Of a stretch of 54,964 nucleotides of DNA, positions 1 through 9,085 are shown in pieces. The position numbers and the translations under genes were made by a program. This stretch comes from Alphaproteobacteria bacterium (lineage in GTDB: Bacteria > Pseudomonadota > Alphaproteobacteria > Micropepsales > Micropepsaceae), in the NCBI GenBank assembly GCA_021324545.1, contig JAJPIX010000060.1:1-54964 (forward strand). Reading direction: 5' to 3'. Under the pieces are notes generated by a model. The model did not search any database. It was not told where the DNA came from and was given only the letters and a program-made list of their open reading frames with translations. Position 1 is the first letter of the stretch; each line of letters begins with the position of its first letter.

Positions 1-1167
1 CTCGGCCGCTTCCTCTCCGCCGATCCCACCACCGAAGCGCCGGACGACGGCCAGGACTGGAACCGCTACAGCTATGTGCTGAACAACCCGCTCGCCTTCA
101 CCGATCCATCCGGCCTTTGCTTCCTCGGCTGCTTCTGGCAGCAGAGCTGGTTCCGCGACATCGTTGCAATCGCGGCGGTGTTTGCCCTGCAGCAATGGGA
201 AGTGCTGCCGACCTTGGAAGGCGCGGCTTTTGCAGAGTCGACCATTGGTGTCGTCCTCAATGGCGGCATATTGGGCGGCATCGGCGGAGCGATCGCGACC
301 GGCACCGTGAAAGGCGCGGCACTGGGCATATTGCAAGGCGCCTTGTTCGCGGAAGCCGGAAATATCCTCCAAGACAATCCAAGCGGCTTCATCGGCATCG
401 GCAAGACGCCCAGCGAGTTCATCGCCCACGGCTTTGTCGGCGGCATCGTCAGCTTGGCTGGCGGCGGAAAATTCGGTTCCGGCTTCCTCGCAGGTGGCGT
501 CAGTTCGCTGGGGCCTTCGCCAAACGCCATGGATGAACCAGAGCAAGCTGCAATCGGCACCGTCGAGCATGCCATTTTGGGCGGCCTGGGGTCGGTGCTC
601 GGCGGCGGGAAATTCCAGAACGGTGCGATAACAGGGGCGTTTGGATATTTATTCAATGAGTGCCTGCACGGCGGCTGTTCAAGCACTGTCGATATCGGTG
701 GCCATGTCATTCCGAAGTCCCTGCTCATGGCAATACAGCAGGACATTGCATCAAGATCGCTGCAAATACCGGGAACGCAATCCGCGAACGAGTGGAGCGG
801 CTATATCTTGGATGATCTTACCTACAGGCTCCAGGAAGGAACGATCGGCAATGGTGGACCACAATCAATTCCCGATAGCGCAATCATCCAATTCCATTCG
901 CATCCGCCGTATTTCGGACAACCTCTCGATTCCGCATCTAACCAAGTTCTGGACTTTGCATCAAAATGCAGCTGCGATAACCCAGAATATTACGGCGATA
1001 TCGAGGTTTGGGCTTCCTACAAGGGGTGGGGCAACGTGACTGGGGCCATCGTATTTGGCCCAACGGGAGCATATGCATACGACTTGCGAAATATCACGAT
1101 GCAATCTCCCCAATATGGCTCGCAGGTCCTCACAAACTCTGAAGTTAGTTGGCCGCTGCATCACTGA
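1..1167 (+). CDS. RHS repeat protein, C-terminal part with polymorphic toxin tip (5' truncated by window)
   Basis: The frame is open to the left edge, so only the last 388 residues are visible. Residues 1-40 hold the end of the RHS core (GRFLSADP, then [11 protein letters not shown] and DPSG), after which toxin tips vary. A Gly/Ala-rich hydrophobic stretch follows (residues ~75-215, with two GGKF motifs), typical of the pre-toxin region of RHS and filamentous toxins. The last ~170 residues are AT-richer and carry FHSHPP near residue 298, then a Ser/Asp segment and a [15 protein letters not shown] ending, which resembles a JAB/DUF4329-like metal-dependent fold. Toxin activity is inferred from position. 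The next gene starts 17 nt after the stop. Confidence 0.85.
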   Translation, partial: LGRFLSADPTTEAPDDGQDWNRYSYVLNNPLAFTDPSGLCFLGCFWQQSWFRDIVAIAAVFALQQWEVLPTLEGAAFAESTIGVVLNGGILGGIGGAIATGTVKGAALGILQGALFAEAGNILQDNPSGFIGIGKTPSEFIAHGFVGGIVSLAGGGKFGSGFLAGGVSSLGPSPNAMDEPEQAAIGTVEHAILGGLGSVLGGGKFQNGAITGAFGYLFNECLHGGCSSTVDIGGHVIPKSLLMAIQQDIASRSLQIPGTQSANEWSGYILDDLTYRLQEGTIGNGGPQSIPDSAIIQFHSHPPYFGQPLDSASNQVLDFASKCSCDNPEYYGDIEVWASYKGWGNVTGAIVFGPTGAYAYDLRNITMQSPQYGSQVLTNSEVSWPLHH

Positions 1168-1184
1168 TCTCGGAGGATGACCAT

Positions 1185-1646
1185 ATGAATGTTTTGATCG
1201 TCAGGAAGAAGACCAAACATGTCGTGAGAGATGCGAGCATGGTACTATTTGGATTATGCTTAAGCTTTTCCTCCGCGAATTCGGCTGAGCGTACTGCCCC
1301 TCCTATTGTTGAGCCTCGTCGGGAGCTGTGGGCTGATATAGCGATGCATTTTCGATTCGCGGCAGAAAATGCGGACATCAGCGTCGTATTTCACCGCAAC
1401 AACAAATTCCATATTTCAGGCATGACGATTTCTTTAGGTGAGCAGACCTATAACATCGATGGTCGCGAGCTAGAATTTGCAAAATATACTGAGCCAGGCG
1501 AATCGACAGTAACTTTCGCGCCGGACAACACAATAACAATTGCTTTACCTTACGAAGGTGATTCAGGGGACTGTAGAAAAATGATGTTTGCCTTCATCAC
1601 GATCCACGACATGAAGACTCACGAGATTATCAAGCCATCAGAGTAG
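1185..1646 (+). CDS. Small secreted protein, candidate immunity protein of the RHS toxin
   Basis: A 153-residue product not recognised by family. GGAGG at 1172-1176 sits 8 nt before ATG 1185, which decides this start over upstream codons. Residues ~18-34 form a hydrophobic segment ending in SANSA, so export is likely. The rest is a probable beta-rich domain (FHISGMTISLGEQTYNIDG) with one Cys late. It follows the RHS stop by 17 nt and shares the lower GC of the toxin tip, unlike the GC-rich genes from 2100 on. Position and shared composition suggest a cognate immunity protein acting in the envelope; this is inference. Confidence 0.6.
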   Translation: MNVLIVRKKTKHVVRDASMVLFGLCLSFSSANSAERTAPPIVEPRRELWADIAMHFRFAAENADISVVFHRNNKFHISGMTISLGEQTYNIDGRELEFAKYTEPGESTVTFAPDNTITIALPYEGDSGDCRKMMFAFITIHDMKTHEIIKPSE

Positions 1647-1670
1647 TGTTCTAATAGGGTAATAGGGTAG

Positions 1671-2012
1671 TTGGTAACTGGGCGACAGGATACGAATTGC
1701 AACATTTCGATTGGCGATGTGCTAGTGCGAGCTCTGTCATTGCAACATGCAAACTCGCCCCGCGGTCGGCAGCTGCGACTATCCGCGAATGGCAATCTGC
1801 TGATTGCCGCGAACGACAATTGCTTCACGATTCTGAACGACGCGGCGTCGGGGGCGATGACCGAGCGGGTGAATGCGTCGGGCACGATCACCTGGAAATC
1901 CTATCTCATGGCCGACGCCATCTCGGTTGCCGTCCTCGTCCCGGCGCGGGTGTCGCCCGGCCGACGCCTAATCCGTTCTTTCCCTGATCCGCCTCCGGTA
2001 AGGGGCCATTAA
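1671..2012 (+). pseudogene. Possible RHS-core remnant in a 450-bp stretch with no clear gene
   Basis: Between the secreted protein and ATG 2100 there is no convincing intact gene. An open frame from TTG 1671 contains SANGNLLIAAND and, later, SGAMTERVNASGTITWKSYL, which weakly recall the NGNL and WKSYLxADG stretches of RHS cores. The frame then loses any resemblance. RHS loci often keep displaced core and tip fragments downstream of the active tip, so a degraded fragment is plausible. No good ribosome binding site is seen. It may also be chance. Confidence 0.3.
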
Positions 2013-2099
2013 CTTTGGCCGCCCAGTATCGGTTTCGGTTTCTGGCCGGATGTCCGTGGGGCGCGGGACGGATCGGCCGGAAATGCCACCGGGGTTGGG

Positions 2100-4898
2100 A
2101 TGACTCAGCAGGCGCCTTGGAAGAATGTCGGTCTGCCGCCGGATGCGGGGCGCGCGCCGGTCAATCCCGCGCCGGCCGTGCGCCGGTTTGAGGAAGCTTT
2201 GCGCTCCATGGAGCGCGCCGTGCGATCCGTGCGCGCGACATTGCCGGAAGAAGAAGCTCCGGCGCCTGCGCCGCCGGCCGCCCCGGCCGATGCGCCGCCA
2301 TCCGACCCGGCCTCTGTCGCCAACGACGATCGCACCGCGCTCGAACTCGATGTGGAGGCGATGCGGGCGGCCATCCACGGCCTGAACCAGACTGTTTCGC
2401 AGCTCGCCGAACGCGCAAGGCGTTCCGGCGACGAAACGGCCGGGCGCATCAACATGCTGGCCAGGGCCGCTGAGGCGCTGGGCAGCAGGATCGCGGCCGG
2501 CAACAAGGACTTCGATGAAAGGCTTCGCAGCGCCGAGGCGCGGCTGGATGGCGTTGGCCGCGTGGAAGGCGCGATTTCCGGGCTCAGCGCGCAATTCGCC
2601 GGGTTCGATCGCCTTGAAGAGGCAATCGGGGCGCTGGAACGCAGCGATGCGGAAGGTGCCGCGCGCCATTCGGCGCTCGCCGAACGCCTTGGCTCGGTGG
2701 AAACCGCAGCGGAATCCATGCGCTCCGACTCGGAAAAGATCGCCGCCCGGCTGGCGCAGACCGAAGCCGCGCTCCCGCGCGTGGAAGAGGCCGTTCATGC
2801 CCTCGAGGCGCGCGGGGCGGATCTGGTCGCGCTGGATGAAAGGCTGTCGGCGCTCACCGGCCGGATCGCGGCGCTGGATGACGTCGAAAAATCGCTGACC
2901 GCGTTGCAGGAAAAGGGAACGGCCATCGAAGAGAGGATTGGCGGGATCGAAGGGGCGCTCGCCAGACACGAACAGGAAACGTCCACGGCTGCCCGCCGTC
3001 TGCAATCGGCGGAGGAAACGCTGGCCGCGCTGCCGGCGCTCGAAGGGAAGCTTGCGGCGTTCGATGAAGCCGTGAACGCAAGGCTTGCGGAAATCGGGCA
3101 GACATTCGCTGCGGCTGCCGCGCGGGCCGACGATGTGGCCGGCCGCGTGCAGGCGCTGGAGCAGCTGCCTGCAAACCGCGGCGACCTGGACGTTGCGGCC
3201 GCCGTCAGACGCGTTGCGGCGCTGGACGAACTCGAAAAGACCCTTTCGTCGGTCCAGGAGCGCCACGACGAAAACGCGGGCGCCATCGGCACGCTGCAAG
3301 GCAGCATCCGGGCGCTGGCCGAAGAGACACAGGCCCTGCGCGGAATTCTTGCCGCTGTCGAACATCGCCTTGCCGCCACCGAAAGCAGCCTGTCGGGGAC
3401 GTTCCGGCGTGACGAGGCGTTGTCTGCCATATCGGGCCTGGCCGAACTCATCGCTGCCGCGCGCAAGAAAGAGCAGGATCGGACGGCCCGCCAGCAGGCC
3501 TGGCTCGAACAGAAACTCGCAGAGATCGAACGAAAAGCCGAAGACACCGGCCGATCCGCGCAGCCCCAAACAGAATTTGCCGAAAGCCTCGCGCGCCTGG
3601 AACAGAGCGTTGCGGCAACGGAAAGCCGCCTTGCGGACACTGTGGCCCGCAACGCCGGCGCCGCAGAAACCCGCTTTGCCGGTCTTGCCGCGCAGGTGGC
3701 CGGCGCGGAGCAGCGCAGCGCCGCGTTGCATGAAGACGTGCGCCTTCGTCTGGCCGCGCTTGAAGAAAAATTTGCCCGGGCACAGAGCGTTGCCCCCGCG
3801 CCCGCGGAAAACAGGCAGGAGGCAACACCTGCGTCGGCGGCGCCGGCGGAAGCGGCCGCGGCGAGCCCCGAAATGCCGCCCTTGGTGTCTGAGCCCGCGG
3901 CATCCGAATCTCCGGCGGATTTGCTGCCGCCCAAGATCGAACCTGCGGCGCCATCGGCCGTCAGCCAGCCTTTGGCCAATCCGGAGCCGCACGTACCTGC
4001 CCGGTTGGCCTATCTCGAAAAGTTGCGCGGCGCGGCGCGCGCGTCCGCCGAACAGAATTTGATCGCGGAGAAGAAGGGTCTGCTTGGCGGCAAATACGGC
4101 CTGCATTTGCGCCTCGGCGGCGGATTTGTGCTCGTCGCATTGCTTGCGGTTATTGCCTATGCATTTGCTTTTCACGGTGCGGGCCATCAGCAGATCGGCC
4201 CCGTCGTCCGTCATGGCCGGAGCGTCGCTTCGCAAGCGCTGACCTCAGCGCCGCGCGCCGCGCCGCCGGCTTCTCGCGATCCTTCGGCCTTGCCCCCGGA
4301 CTTGGCCGTCCTCGCGCTCCACGCGGGAAAGGGCGATGGCGCGGCCATGCTGCGCCTCGGTTTGGCCTATGCGGCCGGCGACGGCGTGCCGCGCGACGAT
4401 GCAAATGCCGCCGCGTGGCTGGGCCGCGCGGCCAACGCCGGCCAGCCCGTCGCACAGTATTTGTTGGGCCTGCGCTTCGAGAGGGGAATAGGCGTCCCGA
4501 AGGATCCCGCGCAGGCGTTCAAATGGTTCCTGGCGGCCGCGGAGCACGGCAATCGCAAGGCCATGCTCAACCTTGGCGACATCCTCGCCAACGGAACCGG
4601 AACGCAAAAAAATCTGGCCGAGGCGCTGCGCTGGTTTCAGTCGGCGGCCAATCTTGGTCTGCGCGATGCCCAGTTCAATCTGGCCGTGATGTATGAACGC
4701 GGTTTCGGAACAAAGGCATCGCTGGGGGAAGCCTACAAATGGTATTCAATCGCAGCCGCCTCCGGAGACGAAGAGTCAAAATCGCGCGCTGACGCCCTGG
4801 CCACGCAGATTCCCGCCACGGACAAAGCAGCGGCCGACCGGTCTGTCGCCGCATTCGCGCCCTTGCCGCTGAACGTCAGCGCCAACGTGGTGCCCTGA
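2100..4898 (+). CDS. Large coiled-coil membrane protein with Sel1 repeats (PodJ-like architecture)
   Basis: 932 residues. An Ala/Pro-rich N-terminus (to ~80) leads into a long Ala/Glu/Arg coiled coil (about 85-575), then a Pro/Ala-rich linker, one membrane segment (about 668-690, GGGFVLVALLAVIAYAFAF), and a C-terminal array of about four Sel1-type repeats (about 740-900; motifs such as LGLAYAAGDGVPRD and LGDILANGTGTQKN). This order, cytoplasmic coiled coil plus single membrane span plus periplasmic Sel1 repeats, is that of the polar organiser PodJ of Caulobacter, but the C-terminal peptidoglycan-binding domain of PodJ is not seen. A polar or cell-envelope scaffold role is inference. The gene stands alone, with a 146-bp gap before the next gene. 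Confidence 0.8.
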   Translation: MTQQAPWKNVGLPPDAGRAPVNPAPAVRRFEEALRSMERAVRSVRATLPEEEAPAPAPPAAPADAPPSDPASVANDDRTALELDVEAMRAAIHGLNQTVSQLAERARRSGDETAGRINMLARAAEALGSRIAAGNKDFDERLRSAEARLDGVGRVEGAISGLSAQFAGFDRLEEAIGALERSDAEGAARHSALAERLGSVETAAESMRSDSEKIAARLAQTEAALPRVEEAVHALEARGADLVALDERLSALTGRIAALDDVEKSLTALQEKGTAIEERIGGIEGALARHEQETSTAARRLQSAEETLAALPALEGKLAAFDEAVNARLAEIGQTFAAAAARADDVAGRVQALEQLPANRGDLDVAAAVRRVAALDELEKTLSSVQERHDENAGAIGTLQGSIRALAEETQALRGILAAVEHRLAATESSLSGTFRRDEALSAISGLAELIAAARKKEQDRTARQQAWLEQKLAEIERKAEDTGRSAQPQTEFAESLARLEQSVAATESRLADTVARNAGAAETRFAGLAAQVAGAEQRSAALHEDVRLRLAALEEKFARAQSVAPAPAENRQEATPASAAPAEAAAASPEMPPLVSEPAASESPADLLPPKIEPAAPSAVSQPLANPEPHVPARLAYLEKLRGAARASAEQNLIAEKKGLLGGKYGLHLRLGGGFVLVALLAVIAYAFAFHGAGHQQIGPVVRHGRSVASQALTSAPRAAPPASRDPSALPPDLAVLALHAGKGDGAAMLRLGLAYAAGDGVPRDDANAAAWLGRAANAGQPVAQYLLGLRFERGIGVPKDPAQAFKWFLAAAEHGNRKAMLNLGDILANGTGTQKNLAEALRWFQSAANLGLRDAQFNLAVMYERGFGTKASLGEAYKWYSIAAASGDEESKSRADALATQIPATDKAAADRSVAAFAPLPLNVSANVVP

Positions 4899-5044
4899 GC
4901 GGCGGGCGCAAAGGTTTTTCCTTCCGCCGCGTCGCCCCACATCGCCACAATGGCCTGAATTCCAGCCATTTTTTGGCGCTACCCACTGTTCCGCCCGTCA
5001 AACTCCTATAATATTTCCCGAGTCGGCGCTTTCGGAGGAGACCC

Positions 5045-6397
5045 ATGAGCGAGTCTGGCGCACCAAAATTTGCAGGCGGAATCGTGAGCCAAGGACTGAT
5101 CGACCGCATCAAGAACATCATCATGAAGCCCGCGTCGGAGTGGCAGGTCATTGAGTCCGAATCCGCCACGCCGCAATCGATCTATGTGGGCTATGTCGCG
5201 GTGCTTGCCGCAATCGGCCCGATTGCAGGTTTCATCGGACGGTCCGTGATCGGGATCAGCATTCCGTTCGTGGGCACCTATCGCGTGCCCATCCTGAGCG
5301 GCGTGATCTGGGCGGTGGTGATGTATGCGCTCACCTTCGCGGGCGTTTTCATCGTTTCCTTCATCGTGGATGCGCTGGCGCCGACCTTCGGCGGCCAGAA
5401 GGATTCGCTGCGCGCCCTCAAGGTCACGGCCTACAGCTTCACGGCGTCGTGGCTGGCCGCCATTTTCCAGATCATCCCGATGCTCGGATGGCTGGGTTTG
5501 CTCGGCCTCTACAGCCTCTATTTGCTTTATCTCGGGCTTCCCGTCCTGATGCGCAGCCCCAAGGACAAGGCCATCGGATACACGGTTGTGGTCTGCATCT
5601 GCGCCATCGTCGCCTGGGTGATCATCGGCGCAATCAGCGGCGCGGTGATCGGCAGCGTCGGCGCCTACAGCGTCACCGGCGCGATCACGCAGCAGGAACA
5701 GGATGCCGCCGCCACGAATACGGCCTCGGGCATCCTGAGCGGTCTTTTCGGCGGGCAGAGCGCCGCCGACCGCGAGCGCGTCGCCAATTCGCTCGCCAGC
5801 CTCCAGAAGATGGGTCAGCAGGCGCAGCAGGCCGAAAATGCGGCGCGGGCCAGCGGCGGAAATCCGGACGCGGCGGGCGCGAGCCAGGTTGATGTGGGCA
5901 AGGCGCTCGGCGCCATCGGAACGATTGTGACGGGCGGCAATCAGACCAAGCCCGTCGATTTCCACAAGCTGAGAGACATGCTGCCCGCTTCATTGCCCGG
6001 TATGAAGCGGGACAGCACATCCGGGGAAAGCAATGCGGCCATGGGCATGGCAGCCTCCAACGCCACAGCGCATTACAGCAACGGTTCCGGTGGCGATGTC
6101 TCCATCGAGATCACCGACATGGGTTCGCTTTCGGGCCTGGCAGGGTTTGCGGCCAAGTTCGATCCCAACATGGAACGCGAGACAGATACGGGCTACGAAC
6201 GCACCACCCGCATCAATGGCCAGCTCGTGCATGAACAGTATGACAACAGCGATCGCTCCGGCGAGGTGGACATCATCGCCCAGAACCGTTTCAGCGTAGC
6301 GATCAAGGGCAATGGCGTGGACATGAACTATCTGACCGGTGCGCTGGGACAGATAGATTTCAACCGCTTCGGCGTGCTGGCCGCCGCCGGCAAATAA
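5045..6397 (+). CDS. Yip1-domain membrane protein with C-terminal soluble extension
   Basis: 450 residues. GGAGGAG at 5034-5040 precedes ATG 5045. Residues 1-35 are hydrophilic, starting near SQGLIDRIKNIIMKPASEW, the usual opening of bacterial Yip1 proteins. About five hydrophobic segments follow (residues ~45-215: IYVGYVAVLAAIGPIAGF, VIWAVVMYALTFAGVF, and others). From ~230 the chain is hydrophilic, with a Gln/Ala-rich patch and a ~140-residue mixed alpha/beta tail (ISIEITDMGSLSGLAGFAA-like region at 355-375) that I cannot place. Function unknown; Yip1 family members in bacteria are uncharacterised membrane proteins. Confidence 0.8.
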   Translation: MSESGAPKFAGGIVSQGLIDRIKNIIMKPASEWQVIESESATPQSIYVGYVAVLAAIGPIAGFIGRSVIGISIPFVGTYRVPILSGVIWAVVMYALTFAGVFIVSFIVDALAPTFGGQKDSLRALKVTAYSFTASWLAAIFQIIPMLGWLGLLGLYSLYLLYLGLPVLMRSPKDKAIGYTVVVCICAIVAWVIIGAISGAVIGSVGAYSVTGAITQQEQDAAATNTASGILSGLFGGQSAADRERVANSLASLQKMGQQAQQAENAARASGGNPDAAGASQVDVGKALGAIGTIVTGGNQTKPVDFHKLRDMLPASLPGMKRDSTSGESNAAMGMAASNATAHYSNGSGGDVSIEITDMGSLSGLAGFAAKFDPNMERETDTGYERTTRINGQLVHEQYDNSDRSGEVDIIAQNRFSVAIKGNGVDMNYLTGALGQIDFNRFGVLAAAGK

Positions 6398-6548
6398 TCG
6401 CCGCCTTTTTTCGGGAACCCCGGCGCATCGTTTCCTGTTTTCTGGACGATAGCCTGCCATAGCCCGACTAAGCACCTATCACGCCAAACGCGATTTCAGG
6501 CGCACGCCCGAGCCCCGGGGCAGGATCGCCCGCGGCGTCCGCAAGTCG

Positions 6549-7172
6549 TTGCGGTTTGTGGTTCAGCGGCACGATGCCACGCGGCTGCACTACGACTTCC
6601 GTCTTGAGCTTGACGGGGTATTCAAGTCGTGGGCGGTGACCAAGACGCCATCGCTCGATCCTGCGGTGAAGCGTTTGGCTGTCGAGGTGGAAGACCATCC
6701 GCTCGATTACGGCACCTTCGAAGGCACGATTCCGAAAGGACAATATGGCGGCGGCACCGTGCAGCTGTGGGATCGCGGCACCTGGACGCCGCAAACGGAT
6801 ACGCCGGAACGCGATCTGGCCAATGGTCATCTCAAAATCCTGCTGCGCGGAGAGCGCATGAAGGGCAAGTGGGCTTTAGTGCGACTGCGCGACAGGGATG
6901 TCCGCCCGGGCCGCGCGGTCCGCCACAACTGGCTCCTGATCAAGGAGATTGACGAGGAAGCCGACCGCGCCCACCCGGACGCCCTCGAAAAGGACATCAC
7001 CTCCGTAAAGACCGGCCGCACGCTGGATGAGATCGCCCGCAAGTCGCACGCCGTGTGGAACAGCAATCGCGAGGATGGAAAGCCGGCGCGCGCGGTTCGG
7101 ACAGCCCCAAAATCCGTACGCTCAAAAAAAAAGATGTTGCGGCGCCCGCGCACGGGCATGCGGGCGCGATAG
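6549..7172 (+). CDS. ligD: DNA ligase D, N-terminal phosphoesterase (PE) part
   Basis: This frame holds the LigD 3'-phosphoesterase domain: RFVVQRHDATRLHYDFRLE, SWAVTKTPSLDP, VEDHPLDYGTFEGTIPKGQY and GGGTVQLWDRGTW. The PE domain trims 3' ends during bacterial end joining. TTG 6549 is the only canonical start in the frame, but the conserved LigD opening (STYHAKRDFRRTPEP) is encoded upstream from about 6468, with only CTA or ATA where a start is expected, so the start is lost, non-canonical or misread. The frame ends at TAG 7170, shortly after a run of nine A (7124-7132). The ligase and polymerase domains continue in the -1 frame. Confidence 0.8.
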   Translation: MRFVVQRHDATRLHYDFRLELDGVFKSWAVTKTPSLDPAVKRLAVEVEDHPLDYGTFEGTIPKGQYGGGTVQLWDRGTWTPQTDTPERDLANGHLKILLRGERMKGKWALVRLRDRDVRPGRAVRHNWLLIKEIDEEADRAHPDALEKDITSVKTGRTLDEIARKSHAVWNSNREDGKPARAVRTAPKSVRSKKKMLRRPRTGMRAR

Positions 7173-9085
7173 GCAGGAAAGCGCCGCAGCCGGCGTTTGT
7201 GCCGCCCGAGCTATGCCGCAGCGTCGCGCGCCCGCCCAATGGCCCCGGCTGGACGCACGAAATCAAATTCGACGGTTACCGCATCCAGCTGCATGTGAAG
7301 GCGGGGCGGGCAAGGCTTTTCACCCGGCGCGGGCTCGATTGGACGGACCGCTTTCCGGAAATCGCAAACGAAGGCAGCACGCTTCCCGACTGTCTTGTGG
7401 ACGGCGAAGTCGTGGCGTTCAACCAGAAAGGGATCACGGATTTCTCGCGGCTGCAGGACGCTCTTTCGAAAGGCAAAACGCAGGCGCTTGTCTTCTTCGC
7501 CTTCGATCTGCTCTACGCTGGCGGCGCGGATCTGCGCGGCGAGCCGCTCGAACGGCGAAAGGCGGCCCTGAAGAGCCTTCTTGGCGATGGCAAGGCGCGT
7601 CATGCGCGGCTTCGCTATGTCGAAGACTTCCGCTTGCCCGGCTCGGCCATGATCGATGCGGCGTGCGAAATGGGGCTGGAAGGGATTGTTTCCAAGCGCT
7701 TGGCCGCCCCTTATCGCTCCGGCCGCGGCGAAGACTGGACCAAGGCCAAATGCCGCGGAGGACAGGAAGTCGTAATCGGGGGCTGGTGGGGGGACGAGAA
7801 CAATCTCCGCTCGCTTCTTGTCGGCGCCTTTCGCGGCGGGCGGCTCGTTTATCTGGGCCGCGTCGGCACAGGCTTCAACCGCGACCTGTCGGCCGACGTG
7901 CTCAAGGTCCTGCGTCCGTTGCAGCGCGCACGCTCGCCCTTCGAGGGCGTCAACGCGCCGGAACGGGCGGCTGGCGTAAGGTGGGTTGAGCCAAAGGCGG
8001 TTGCCGAGATCGAATACAGCACCCTGACGTCGGCGGGCCTGTTGCGGCAGGCGAGCTTCAAGGGCCTGCGTGAAGACAAGCCCGCGCGCAGCGTCGTCAT
8101 TGAGGCGCTGCCCCAGGCGGAAGATGAAAGGTCCGAAGCCGTGAGCAAAAAGCCGAATGCATCGCGGGGCCGGCCGGCGCCGCGCGATGATGAAGTCTCC
8201 GGCATCCGGATCAGCCATCCCGGCAAGGCGATGTGGCCGGCCGCCGGGCGCAATCCCGCTGTGACAAAGCTCGATCTCGCGCGCTACTACGAGGCCGCGG
8301 CGCCGCGGATTCTGCTGCATGTCGCGGGTCGGCCGATTTCGATGCTGCGCGCGCCCGACGGAATTGAAGGTCAGCATTTTTTCCAGCGCCATGCCATGCA
8401 GGGCGGCCCGAAATTCCGCCTGATGAAAGTTCGGCACGAGAAGGAGCCGTATGTCACGATCGATGACACGGCCGGCCTGGTTTCGCTGGCCCAGGCGGGC
8501 GTTCTTGAAATTCATCCCTGGGGCTCGAAGAAGGACGATCCGGAAACGCCCGCGCGCATCATTTTCGACCTCGATCCGGCGCCCGACCTCGGCTTCGCCC
8601 GCGTCATGGAAGCCGCGCGGGAATTGCGCGCACGCCTTGAGCGGGCCGGTCTCGTGCCGTTCGTGAAAACGACTGGGGGCAAGGGGCTGCACGTTGTCGT
8701 TCCGGTCCGGGGATCGCCAAAGGCGCCCGCAACCTGGCCCGACGCGAAGGAATTTGCGCATGAGCTTTGCCTGCAAATGGAGAAGGATTCGCCTCAAAAA
8801 TACACGACGACCATCTCCAAAAAGGCGAGGGGCGGGAAAATCTTCCTCGACTACCTGCGCAATGACCTGACGTCCACTGCGGTTGCGCCCTGGTCGCCGC
8901 GGGCGCGCCCGGGGGCCACGATATCGTTGCCGCTGAAATGGAGCGAGCTCAAGACCGGCCTCGACCCGAAGAAATTCACGATCTACGCGGCCACGGCCCT
9001 GCTCAGGCGCGCAGATCCTTGGGCCGGGCTCGACGCCTCGGCAAAATCGCTTGAGGCTGCACGACGGAAAATTGGCCTGAATTAG
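7055..9085 (+). CDS. ligD: DNA ligase D, ligase and polymerase domains (-1 frame continuation)
   Basis: The frame opens with GTG 7055 but true homology starts after the A-run, at QPAFVPPELCRSVARPPNG. The ATP-dependent ligase core has the adenylation motif EIKFDGYR (Lys nucleophile), DGEVVAF and EGIVSKR. The primase-polymerase domain follows (HPGKAMWP, FDLDPAPDLGF with the metal-binding DxD, TTGGKGLHVVVP). Domain order is PE, ligase, polymerase. With Ku it would seal double-strand breaks by non-homologous end joining. A -1 frame change at 7124-7133 fuses it to the PE part to give about 845-870 residues, the normal LigD size. Its stop overlaps the stop of the convergent ku gene by 4 bp. Confidence 0.85.
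   Translation: MEQQSRGWKAGARGSDSPKIRTLKKKDVAAPAHGHAGAIGRKAPQPAFVPPELCRSVARPPNGPGWTHEIKFDGYRIQLHVKAGRARLFTRRGLDWTDRFPEIANEGSTLPDCLVDGEVVAFNQKGITDFSRLQDALSKGKTQALVFFAFDLLYAGGADLRGEPLERRKAALKSLLGDGKARHARLRYVEDFRLPGSAMIDAACEMGLEGIVSKRLAAPYRSGRGEDWTKAKCRGGQEVVIGGWWGDENNLRSLLVGAFRGGRLVYLGRVGTGFNRDLSADVLKVLRPLQRARSPFEGVNAPERAAGVRWVEPKAVAEIEYSTLTSAGLLRQASFKGLREDKPARSVVIEALPQAEDERSEAVSKKPNASRGRPAPRDDEVSGIRISHPGKAMWPAAGRNPAVTKLDLARYYEAAAPRILLHVAGRPISMLRAPDGIEGQHFFQRHAMQGGPKFRLMKVRHEKEPYVTIDDTAGLVSLAQAGVLEIHPWGSKKDDPETPARIIFDLDPAPDLGFARVMEAARELRARLERAGLVPFVKTTGGKGLHVVVPVRGSPKAPATWPDAKEFAHELCLQMEKDSPQKYTTTISKKARGGKIFLDYLRNDLTSTAVAPWSPRARPGATISLPLKWSELKTGLDPKKFTIYAATALLRRADPWAGLDASAKSLEAARRKIGLN
7127..7167 (+). 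promoter_or_regulatory. Candidate -1 ribosomal frameshift signal in ligD
   Basis: In the PE frame the codons before the shift are AAA AAG preceded by A, that is, the heptamer A AAA AAG (7127-7133), the same slippery site as E. coli dnaX. Eight bases later a perfect 8-bp stem GCGCCCGC (7142-7149) / GCGGGCGC (7160-7167) encloses a 10-base loop. The PE frame ends at TAG 7170-7172 just after the stem. A -1 slip reads AAA AAA GAT and enters the ligase frame. Transcriptional slippage on nine A or a sequencing indel would look the same in the DNA. Confidence 0.5.

Noticed and set aside
1968-4235. 755-codon open frame on the minus strand
   Set aside because: It is antisense to the coiled-coil/Sel1 gene, Arg/Gly/Phe-rich without domains, and arises from high GC with biased third positions.
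7211-8797. 528-codon open frame on the minus strand
   Set aside because: Antisense to the LigD ligase and polymerase domains, which carry clear motifs in the plus frame.
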